Shown: in pieces, positions 40,164 to 47,221 of the stretch
How the letters are laid out: every line of letters begins with the position of its first letter
Position numbering within the stretch: the first letter of the stretch is position 1
NCBI RefSeq assembly: GCF_008806385.1
Contig: NZ_VZZK01000032.1
Span: forward strand, 1 to 64,000
Length of the DNA: 64,000 nucleotides
Source: Methylobacterium soli
GTDB taxonomy: Bacteria; Pseudomonadota; Alphaproteobacteria; Rhizobiales; Beijerinckiaceae
Direction of reading: 5' to 3'
The notes under the pieces: generated by a model
What the model saw: the letters and a program-made list of their open reading frames with translations, nothing else
Told to the model about the DNA's origin: nothing
Databases searched by the model: none
Position numbers and translations under genes: made by a program

Positions 40164-41156
40164 TTACCGCATTTCTTTCACAAATTCTGGCTTGGTCGGG
40201 ACATGCTTGAGGGCCTCCAGGACCAACGGGACCGTACAGGCCCGTTGGTAGCATCCCTCCGCGAGGGCGAGAAGCGTCTCCCTCCCCGCCTCAGTGGCCA
40301 CGTCAAGGCCGACGTCCACCGCGTGCTCAGCCGAGGTGAGCGTGTCGATCCGGTAGTACCGGTCCTTCAGATCTTGCTTCAGCATAAAATCGACGAGTTG
40401 CTGCTGTACCCCGAACACCGTCGAGACCAGGCGCTCATTCGTGACCCACTCCGACTGACCGAATTCCGCGCCCAGGGATTTGGGTAGACCGAACCCGGTC
40501 GACGTCGTGCCGATGCTGAGGACCCGGACATCCTCCCGCTTTTGCCCCGCGAAGTGAATCGCCTCGTGCACGGCGCACGCGTCCGGCGAGTTGGCCACCA
40601 GCCCCCCATCGGCGTAGTAGCTCTTACCGACCGCCGCGAGCGGGAAGAACGTCGGCGCGGCAGAGGTGGCCATCGCGATTTCAAGAACCCGCCTGTGCTG
40701 GTCCATGGTCAGCGTCGGGTGGTGCGGGGTCTTGAACATCTGCACGCGTCCGTCGGTGATGTTGACCGCCGGCACCAGGAGCCGTGTCTGAGCGGCCCCG
40801 AGCAAGGTGTCCGCGCCGACGATTTCCTCCACGGTCCGCCGCAGAGCTTTGCCGTCGTACTTCGGCCCGCTCGTGAACGCGCGATAGCGGTCCCATTTGC
40901 CGAGGACCCCCTGACGGGGCGGAGGCCGCGGCGGGAAGATCGCCGCGCCGTTAGCAAGGAAGGCGTCGCGGATCGCCTCGGCGGTGTGCCCGAGGCCGAG
41001 GCCGAGCGCGATGATACCGCCGATCGATGTCCCGGCGATCAAGTCGAAGCACTGGCTGAGCGGCTTGCCGGCCTGCTTCTCCAGTCGGGTGAGCACCTCC
41101 GCTGTGAACAGTCCACGGTAGCCGCCGCCGCTGAGCGAGAGAATCTGGAACGTCAT
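40164..41156 (-). CDS. capV: CapV patatin-like phospholipase, CBASS effector (330 aa)
   Basis: The patatin fold is visible: oxyanion loop LSGGGYRG (residues 9-15), nucleophile elbow IAGTSIGGIIALGLG and the catalytic Asp in YADGGLVANSPDA. In CBASS, CapV is switched on by the cyclic dinucleotide made by the CD-NTase and degrades the inner membrane, killing the infected cell. Here it is transcribed away from cdnA, with 48 bp between the start codons, whereas most type II systems have one strand. I chose the ATG at 41156 over a TTG nine bases upstream. Confidence 0.9.
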   Translation of the reverse strand: MTFQILSLSGGGYRGLFTAEVLTRLEKQAGKPLSQCFDLIAGTSIGGIIALGLGLGHTAEAIRDAFLANGAAIFPPRPPPRQGVLGKWDRYRAFTSGPKYDGKALRRTVEEIVGADTLLGAAQTRLLVPAVNITDGRVQMFKTPHHPTLTMDQHRRVLEIAMATSAAPTFFPLAAVGKSYYADGGLVANSPDACAVHEAIHFAGQKREDVRVLSIGTTSTGFGLPKSLGAEFGQSEWVTNERLVSTVFGVQQQLVDFMLKQDLKDRYYRIDTLTSAEHAVDVGLDVATEAGRETLLALAEGCYQRACTVPLVLEALKHVPTKPEFVKEMR

Positions 41157-41204
41157 GGTGGACAATAACCGGAGCGGTTCTTGATCCGTTCCATCGTAGG
41201 GGCC

Positions 41205-42398
41205 ATGTCCAAAACGTCTGTGGCCGAAGCGTATCAGGCTGCCATCGTCCTATCGACCGTCCCTGAGGAGCCTTTCGTGGCTGACGTCTCCAAGCTGTTG
41301 CACACCACCACTGATCCCGAGACGTTCCTCGTGAATCTCGATGCGGAGGTGAGCGATCTGAAAAGGGCGAAGCGGTTGATCCGCGCCCGGCTACGGCTTG
41401 CCTTCAGCTTGGCGTCGCGGGAGCGGTTCGATGTAGAGATCCAGCCGCGGTTCTTTACCCAGGGCAGCAGCAGCTACCGCACCCTCAACGACCCGGCCTG
41501 GCCCCCGAATCAGCAGAAGGACTTGGACGACGGGTGTTACCTGCCGCTGTCGTTCGTGCGTGGCGAGCGGCCCTCGAAGGCGGCGGAGCAGTTCTTCGAG
41601 TTCGTCGAGACAGTGTTGGGCGAGCTAGCTGAAGAGGAAGGTTGGACGCTCATTCAGAAGCCGACTTGCGTGCGCTTGGAAATCGCAACGGACGCCCACG
41701 TCGACATCCCGCTATACGCGATCCCCGACCATGATTTCGCGCTGCTCGAAGCCCGGGCCGAGCGGATGGAGAAAACTTACGACAAAGCCCCCGACCGCTG
41801 GGACGCGCTCCCGTCGGACGCGGTCCTGCTCGCCCACCGCGAAGAGGGTTGGAAGGCCTCCGACCCGCGCAAGATCCACATGTGGTTCATCGAGGCGGTC
41901 GACGACTACGGCGAGCGGCTGCGCCGCGACTGCCGTTATCTGAAGGGGTGGCGCGACCACCACCACCTTGACGACGACCACCTCTCGTCGATCCTGCTGA
42001 TGGCCTGCGCGTGGAACGCCTACAAGGCCATCGGGAAACCCTTCCTGCCTACGCGCGAGGACGAACGCCTCCTGCGGATCGTTGAGCGGCTTCCGGCGAT
42101 GCTGCGCGAGGATATGCCGAACCCGGCGTGCACGGAAGAAAACCTTAACCGCATGTCGACCGCCGAGCGGTCGCGGACGGCGATTGCGGCTGAGCGGCTT
42201 CGGGACCGCCTGAGAGAAGCGGTCGAAACCTGTGGTGAGCAGCGGCGCGCAGTCGATCTCCTGCGCGTCGCGTTTGGGACCCGGCTACCGGATCGCCCGG
42301 ACCTCGTGAGCATCCCAGTGCGGGCTGAGGCGACCGTGGCGGCGCAGCCGAAGAAATACGTAGCCGCCCCCGTGGTTGGGCGGTCGCAAAGTGGCTGA
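41205..42398 (+). CDS. CD-NTase (DncV-like cyclic dinucleotide synthase), 397 aa
   Basis: The nucleotidyltransferase core has the GS motif QGSSSYRTL (about 86-93), the metal site KDLDDGCYLP (Asp106/108) and a third Asp in AHVDIPLYAI (about 167). These match the clade A, DncV-type enzymes that make cyclic GMP-AMP-like signals. The ATG at 41205 follows an AGGGG site. Its stop overlaps the GTG of cap2. It is the sensor-synthase of the CBASS operon and its C-terminal residues would be the Cap2 conjugation point. Confidence 0.9.
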   Translation: MSKTSVAEAYQAAIVLSTVPEEPFVADVSKLLHTTTDPETFLVNLDAEVSDLKRAKRLIRARLRLAFSLASRERFDVEIQPRFFTQGSSSYRTLNDPAWPPNQQKDLDDGCYLPLSFVRGERPSKAAEQFFEFVETVLGELAEEEGWTLIQKPTCVRLEIATDAHVDIPLYAIPDHDFALLEARAERMEKTYDKAPDRWDALPSDAVLLAHREEGWKASDPRKIHMWFIEAVDDYGERLRRDCRYLKGWRDHHHLDDDHLSSILLMACAWNAYKAIGKPFLPTREDERLLRIVERLPAMLREDMPNPACTEENLNRMSTAERSRTAIAAERLRDRLREAVETCGEQRRAVDLLRVAFGTRLPDRPDLVSIPVRAEATVAAQPKKYVAAPVVGRSQSG

Positions 42399-44076
42399 CG
42401 CAAGCGCCGCAGCACGGACCGCAGTCCACGACGCCCTGGGGCAGCGCGGTTTCACCCCGGCAGCCTCGGCGTCCGGGACGGCACTCTTCTCTGGGGTCCT
42501 CGACCCCAACGTGCTCGGGATCCCGACCACCATCGCGGTCGACGACCTGGACTTCGTTGCCTACCCGCGAATCCAAATCGAGCCCGGCTTCCATATGCCG
42601 GAGCGCACGCTGCCCCACCTACTCGGCGTCAACCGCTCCCTCTGCTACTACGGCAAGGGGAGCGTGATCCTTGATCGGTACGACCCTGGCGGCACCGTCC
42701 TGCAGTGCCTTGAGCAGGCCGAGGCGGTCTTACGTGATGCAGTCGCGGGCCGCTCGGACGACGACTTCGCCGACGAGTTCCAGGCCTACTGGGGCGGCAC
42801 CTTCGCCTACGTCGATCTGCCGATCGGCCACATCGGCCCGGCTCGCCTCTGCCGTACGACGCTCGACCGCGGGAACCGGACCCCGCTTGTGGCGACCACT
42901 GGGCGCTCGTGGTTCATGGCTCGAACAGAGCGCGCGCGCCGCCGGTCTGACGCAGGCGAACCGCTGGCTGTGGTCACCGTCGACCAGCCCTTGACCTTCG
43001 CCGCGACCGAGGCTTGGCCGCCGGAAACCCTCCCCGATCTCAACCGGTGGCTCGAGCGCGCTGCGCCGGGCGTGGTTGGGGTGGTGGAGGAAGTGCTCCG
43101 CACGCGGCCAGGCACCAGTGCTGCGGTCCTGATCCGCGCGCCCAACGGCCTGTACTGCTTTAGGGTCAAAGTCCCGCTCCAGCTGCGCAGGCCCGAGTTC
43201 CTTGAAATTCGGCGGATGCGGCTGCCGGAGGTGATGGCACGCCAGCTCACCCCAACGCCAATCGAGCGTTCCGTCGGTGTCCGCGCGGACGCAGAGTACC
43301 TATTTGGGCGGAATCTCGGGCGCATGCGCAACCTCTCCGGCAAGAAAATCCTGCTTGCAGGCTGTGGCACTATCGGCGGATTCCTCGCCCAACAGCTCGC
43401 CCAGTGCGGGGCCGGGGCCGGCAAAGGGACCCTCGCGCTGACTGACACCGATATCCTCTCCACCGGCAACCTCGGGCGGCACCTCCTCGGCGTGCCCTAC
43501 CTCGGCCGGAATAAAGCGGAGGCGTGCGCGGCCTTCCTCAAGGAACAGCTACCGCCTCTGGCGATCGAGGGTCACGCCTGCGACGTCCGCGAACTGGACC
43601 TGCGCCGAGAGAGCTACGATCTCATTATTGACGCCACGGGCGAAGAGGCCCTGTCGCTCGCGCTTAACGAGCGCGCAGTCCGGACTCGGCCCACGACGCC
43701 GCCACACCTGTTCGTCTGGCTGGTCGCCAACGGTGCGGCCGCCCAGTGCCTCCTGACCGGCGAGGCTGAACGGGCCTGCCTCAAGTGCCTCAAACCGGCG
43801 CTCGCCGGTCCGCCCCGCTTCCCAGTGCTGCGCGATGGCGTCGAGGTCGAAACGATGGCCAACGTCTCATGCGGTGACGCGGACTACGTCCCATTTCCGG
43901 TCTCCCGGTCGGTCGCCGCGGCAGCGCTGGCCTGCGATCTCGCGATCGACTGGGCGAACGGCGACCCCGGCGACCGCTTCCGGACGATCCTCCTCGACGT
44001 GCGCCGTGCGCTCCCAGTCCCGAACGGTAATCCAGGCCCGGACGAGGCTTGCCCGGCCTGTCGGGCCGGCGCGTGA
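42391..44076 (+). CDS. cap2: Cap2 E2-E1 fusion conjugase of type II CBASS (561 aa)
   Basis: The N-terminal E2-like domain (about 1-160) has a candidate catalytic Cys in NRSLCYYGKGS. The C-terminal ThiF-type E1 domain has the nucleotide loop KKILLAGCGTIGGFLAQQL, a DTDILSTGNLGRH segment and paired CxxC-like cysteines (CLKCLK and CPAC). Cap2 joins the CD-NTase C-terminus to cellular targets, which primes signalling. The GTG at 42391 overlaps the cdnA stop. A longer TTG start at 42376 is less likely. Confidence 0.9.
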   Translation: MADASAAARTAVHDALGQRGFTPAASASGTALFSGVLDPNVLGIPTTIAVDDLDFVAYPRIQIEPGFHMPERTLPHLLGVNRSLCYYGKGSVILDRYDPGGTVLQCLEQAEAVLRDAVAGRSDDDFADEFQAYWGGTFAYVDLPIGHIGPARLCRTTLDRGNRTPLVATTGRSWFMARTERARRRSDAGEPLAVVTVDQPLTFAATEAWPPETLPDLNRWLERAAPGVVGVVEEVLRTRPGTSAAVLIRAPNGLYCFRVKVPLQLRRPEFLEIRRMRLPEVMARQLTPTPIERSVGVRADAEYLFGRNLGRMRNLSGKKILLAGCGTIGGFLAQQLAQCGAGAGKGTLALTDTDILSTGNLGRHLLGVPYLGRNKAEACAAFLKEQLPPLAIEGHACDVRELDLRRESYDLIIDATGEEALSLALNERAVRTRPTTPPHLFVWLVANGAAAQCLLTGEAERACLKCLKPALAGPPRFPVLRDGVEVETMANVSCGDADYVPFPVSRSVAAAALACDLAIDWANGDPGDRFRTILLDVRRALPVPNGNPGPDEACPACRAGA

Positions 44077-44531
44077 TCCTGCGGTTCAGTGCCGACGGGT
44101 TAGTCCTGCTCGCTCCCGCAGTTGAGGCTACCATTGCCCGCTTCGTGTCCGATGCCGAGATCGGGCTGGAAGCCGGGGGCATCTTCGTCGGCAGCCACCG
44201 CGGACCGCACATTGAGATCACCATATGCACGACACCGCTGCCCCGCGACCTGCGGCGACCGACCCTTTTCGACCGCCGGGACCCTGGCCACCACGCGGCA
44301 GCCCTCGACGCCTGGAGGCGTAGTGGGGGTACCGACACCTACGTCGGCGAGTGGCACACGCATCCCGTCGACAACCCGCAGCCGTCGGCGCTGGACCTTC
44401 GAACGTGGAGGGGGATCATGGGGCGCGTCGCCGACCCGGTGGTCTTTCTCATCGTCGGGCGCCGGTCGGTTTGGTGCGCGCACGGACACAGGGGCGAACT
44501 CTGTGAGGCCGTGCCCTTCGACGCCCCGTAA
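44073..44531 (+). CDS. cap3: Cap3 JAB-family isopeptidase of type II CBASS (152 aa)
   Basis: The JAMM/JAB motif is visible: a Glu in GLEAGGIFVGS, then GEWHTHPVDNPQPSALDL (HxH...SxxD). Cap3 cleaves CD-NTase conjugates and restrains the system. GTG at 44073 overlaps the Cap2 stop (GTGA), so cdnA, cap2 and cap3 are translationally coupled. Confidence 0.9.
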   Translation: MILRFSADGLVLLAPAVEATIARFVSDAEIGLEAGGIFVGSHRGPHIEITICTTPLPRDLRRPTLFDRRDPGHHAAALDAWRRSGGTDTYVGEWHTHPVDNPQPSALDLRTWRGIMGRVADPVVFLIVGRRSVWCAHGHRGELCEAVPFDAP

Positions 44532-44721
44532 CGAGATCTGGGTCGATGCCCAGCTCTCACTGAACCGGTACGGTAAGTTGGGTACACCCATCGTGTCCGG
44601 TCGATGTTGGATGCGTTGAGCCTGGCCAAAATCTCTTTCGGCCGAGCCTAACTGACCTTTTTCCGAACGTCGGCTCTCCACCATCCAAAATGGCCAGGTG
44701 GGCGCCGGCTTTCGACGCGAG

Positions 44722-45171
44722 CTACTGAGCGCCGCAGTCTTTGATCGGTTCCTCCACCGCGACGCAGGTGATCCGCTTATCGCGCCGCACCTCCCACGCT
44801 GCCGGCGGGTAGCGTAGGTCCCAATCACGATACCGCTGGGCGTCTTCTGGCCTCAGCGGCAGTCCGTAGAGCTTTGCCATGAGCAGATGCGCCCTGGCGA
44901 TCGTTCCTCGCAGCTCAGGCCGCTCAACGGCCTCACCTGGAGCAATTCGGAATACCGGTAGAACGTTGCGCAGATCGTCGGCGGCCCCCGCTGGTGCATC
45001 AGGCCCGACATCGATCAGGTGCACGTACTCGACGCGCCCGACCGTGCGCTCAGGCATGGCCTCGGCGCCGTAAAGGCGGCCGGTCAGCAGGTCGGTATCG
45101 GAAGCCTGCGCGATGCCGGCGGTGAGAAGCAGCGCCAGAATGGCGGCAGGGTAGTTGAAGTTTTTGAGCAT
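44722..45171 (-). CDS. Secreted hypothetical protein (149 aa)
   Basis: A signal peptide (YPAAILALLLTAGIAQA, cleavage before SDT). The mature protein has a conserved-looking helical region (RGTIARAHLLMAKLYGLPLR) and two Cys near the end. GAGG precedes the ATG at 45171. It converges with cap3. Function unknown; it may not belong to the defence module. Confidence 0.6.
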   Translation of the reverse strand: MLKNFNYPAAILALLLTAGIAQASDTDLLTGRLYGAEAMPERTVGRVEYVHLIDVGPDAPAGAADDLRNVLPVFRIAPGEAVERPELRGTIARAHLLMAKLYGLPLRPEDAQRYRDWDLRYPPAAWEVRRDKRITCVAVEEPIKDCGAQ

Positions 45172-45219
45172 GATGCACCTCGAATGAATGGTGCCTGCAA
45201 TCATGCCGTCACGCAGCAG

Positions 45220-45645
45220 CTACCTGTCGGCGGGGTTGCTGCATGCCTCTAGCCTGCTGGCGACCACCCCAAACGCTCCAGACTGCACCGCGTCGAGCAC
45301 GAAGCTGCCCCAGCCGTGGTTGTGCCGCTCACACCGGTAGAGCGCGTGCACGAACCGGCGAACCTCGGCCATCGGCATGCCACCCAGCTGCTCCTGCGGC
45401 TGGGTGTTGATTGCTTGGAAGTCGAAGCCATCGGCCGACAGATCGCCGCGCACGAAGCCGGACGTGTAGGCCTGCTCCAGCAGCTCGCCGTAGTTCGGCA
45501 GCTCATAGACCTGGTGGGCGTCGCTGATGCTGTCCCCAGTCCACTGCTCCCTCAACACGGCCGCCTCTAGCTGCCTGATCCCAGCTGCGAACGCATGAGC
45601 CTGCGTGACGGCCGGCAGTCGCAGCGGCTCCCTCCTTTCTCCCAT
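45220..45645 (-). CDS. DUF6508-like protein (141 aa)
   Basis: NYGELLEQAYTSGFVRGDLS, MAEVRRFVHALYRCERHNHG and VLDAVQSGAFGVVASRL resemble DUF6508 proteins found in islands and plasmids. GGGAGG precedes the ATG. Function unknown. It is divergent from the phage-like operon at 45766. Confidence 0.55.
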   Translation of the reverse strand: MGERREPLRLPAVTQAHAFAAGIRQLEAAVLREQWTGDSISDAHQVYELPNYGELLEQAYTSGFVRGDLSADGFDFQAINTQPQEQLGGMPMAEVRRFVHALYRCERHNHGWGSFVLDAVQSGAFGVVASRLEACSNPADR

Positions 45646-45765
45646 TTTTCAGACCTCCCGAACAGTCGTGACGCCATGATTCAGTAACTGGACAAGAACT
45701 GGTGAGGAACTGGTTAGCCACCAATCGCAGTCCGGCAACTTCATATTATTCCGAGGCTCTACAGA

Positions 45766-46551
45766 ATGTCGACGACTACCCTGCAGGAACAACTTACCGC
45801 GGCTCAGGCTGCATTTGATGCTGCCCTCGAGGCCGGCGAGCCTACCCGCTCGCATCGCGAAGCCATCACCCGACTGGAAGCCGAGCTGGCCACCGCTCAG
45901 CGCACCGAAGCCGCCGCTTCCAGCCAGCAAATTGCGGATGAGGCCGCCGTGCTTGCCCTCAGCCATGCCGCCAGCATCGAGGATGCCGGTACTGTCGCAG
46001 AACTGGAAGCGCTGTCCGCCGCCCCAATAGCCGAGGCGATTGAGTGCGACCCGCTGCTGGCGTCTGCCGCTCTCGACGTAATCAAGGCCCGCAAAGCGCT
46101 GGCGCAGGCCTCGAGCGTTCATGGCGAGCTCTGCAAGGCCGTCGACAAGCTCCGCCACACCATCAGCCAGAAGCAAGCGAACCTGGCAAGCATCCTGGGT
46201 CGCCGGGCCGCCGGTACTGCCACCGCTGACGATGGGCTCGAAGCCCTAGGCCTGCCGCAGGACATCGCAGACTTGGAGGTTCGCCTGGCCGCTGCCAGTG
46301 CTGAAGCCGCAGCTGCCGTCCCGGCCGTCCTGCAAGGCGAGCTGGCTGCCGCAGAGAAGCGTCTCAGCCAGACGCGCGGCACCGTAGGTGTGCGGATCGC
46401 TTCTGATCGCCTCGCTCGGGCTGAGCAGCTGTTTCTGGCGCTCTACGCCGAACTGCGAGCCGCCGAACGTGCCAGCGGACAGTACGAGTTCCGCCCCAGT
46501 GGCGACTACCGCGCCAACCCCGAAATCAAACGCATCATCAGCCGCCACTGA
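45766..46551 (+). CDS. Coiled-coil protein, first gene of the phage-like operon (261 aa)
   Basis: Ala/Glu-rich with long heptad patterns (TRLEAELATAQRTEAAASSQ, ALDVIKARKALAQASSVHGE, LQGELAAAEKRLSQTRGTVG). The C-terminal region (EFRPSGDYRANPEIKRIISR) is more specific. Such proteins occur as phage scaffolds or chaperones; that role is a guess from its position before the DUF5681 and tape-measure-like genes. Confidence 0.6.
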   Translation: MSTTTLQEQLTAAQAAFDAALEAGEPTRSHREAITRLEAELATAQRTEAAASSQQIADEAAVLALSHAASIEDAGTVAELEALSAAPIAEAIECDPLLASAALDVIKARKALAQASSVHGELCKAVDKLRHTISQKQANLASILGRRAAGTATADDGLEALGLPQDIADLEVRLAAASAEAAAAVPAVLQGELAAAEKRLSQTRGTVGVRIASDRLARAEQLFLALYAELRAAERASGQYEFRPSGDYRANPEIKRIISRH

Positions 46552-46562
46552 GGGCCGCCATC

Positions 46563-46895
46563 ATGACAACCACCAATCGCACCTCTCGTGGCCAGTTCGC
46601 CCCTGGAGCCAAGGGCAATCCTGCCGGCCGCCCGAAGTTGACCGAGCAGGAGATCGCCACCCGCGCTTGCCTCAAGGAGATCGACGAGGCGACCCCGTTC
46701 CTCGTGTCGCGAGCCATTGAGCGGGCCTACAACGGCGAGGCGGAGCTGATGGGGCCAGCCCTGGCGTGCCTGGCCGAGATCATGAAGGCCCGAAACCTGG
46801 AGAAGGAGGAGCGCCTGCGGAACGAGGCGCGCCTCCTGCACGAAGAAATGCTTCGCGCAGCCACGACTCCGGCTCCTTCGACCACTTCCCACTGA
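46563..46895 (+). CDS. DUF5681-type phage protein (110 aa)
   Basis: The start TNRTSRGQFAPGAKGNPAGR is the DUF5681 signature, found in phages and prophages often near terminase genes. The rest is helical (AIERAYNGEAELMGPALACL). It lies 11 bp after the coiled-coil gene. Confidence 0.75.
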   Translation: MTTTNRTSRGQFAPGAKGNPAGRPKLTEQEIATRACLKEIDEATPFLVSRAIERAYNGEAELMGPALACLAEIMKARNLEKEERLRNEARLLHEEMLRAATTPAPSTTSH

Positions 46896-46939
46896 CTTTT
46901 ACAGGGCCGCCGCCTGGCGCGCGGCCCGAGGTACCCACC

Positions 46940-47221
46940 ATGGGCAAATTTGATCAACTCCTGCGCACCCTTGGCTTCCAGCCGAAGAAGGCAAAGCCGA
47001 AGCACCTGATCCTGTTGAGGAAGTCCCTCCCGGTCGAGAAGCCCGAGAAGCTGCGGCCCAAGGATTTGGCCGAGCTGCGCCGCGAGCTGGATGAGGCTGT
47101 CATCGCCGGCAAGATCAGCGGCACCGACGCGCGCGACATTTGCCACCAACTGGCCACCGGAAAGCAGGTGCCTGACGACCTGGCCATCCGGTACCTGGCC
47201 GCAGTCGGGAGCAATCACTAA
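46940..47221 (+). CDS. Hypothetical protein upstream of the tape-measure-like gene (93 aa)
   Basis: MGKFDQLLRTLGFQPKKAKP, then a helical region with RPKDLAELRRELDEAVIAGK and SGTDARDICHQLATGKQVPD. Its TAA overlaps the next ATG (TAATG). In tailed phages the gene just before the tape measure encodes a tail chaperone; the position suggests this, but the sequence does not show it. Confidence 0.6.
   Translation: MGKFDQLLRTLGFQPKKAKPKHLILLRKSLPVEKPEKLRPKDLAELRRELDEAVIAGKISGTDARDICHQLATGKQVPDDLAIRYLAAVGSNH

Noticed and set aside
40164..44531. A new signalling defence system
   Set aside because: All four genes match known type II CBASS components; only the gene orientation is unusual.
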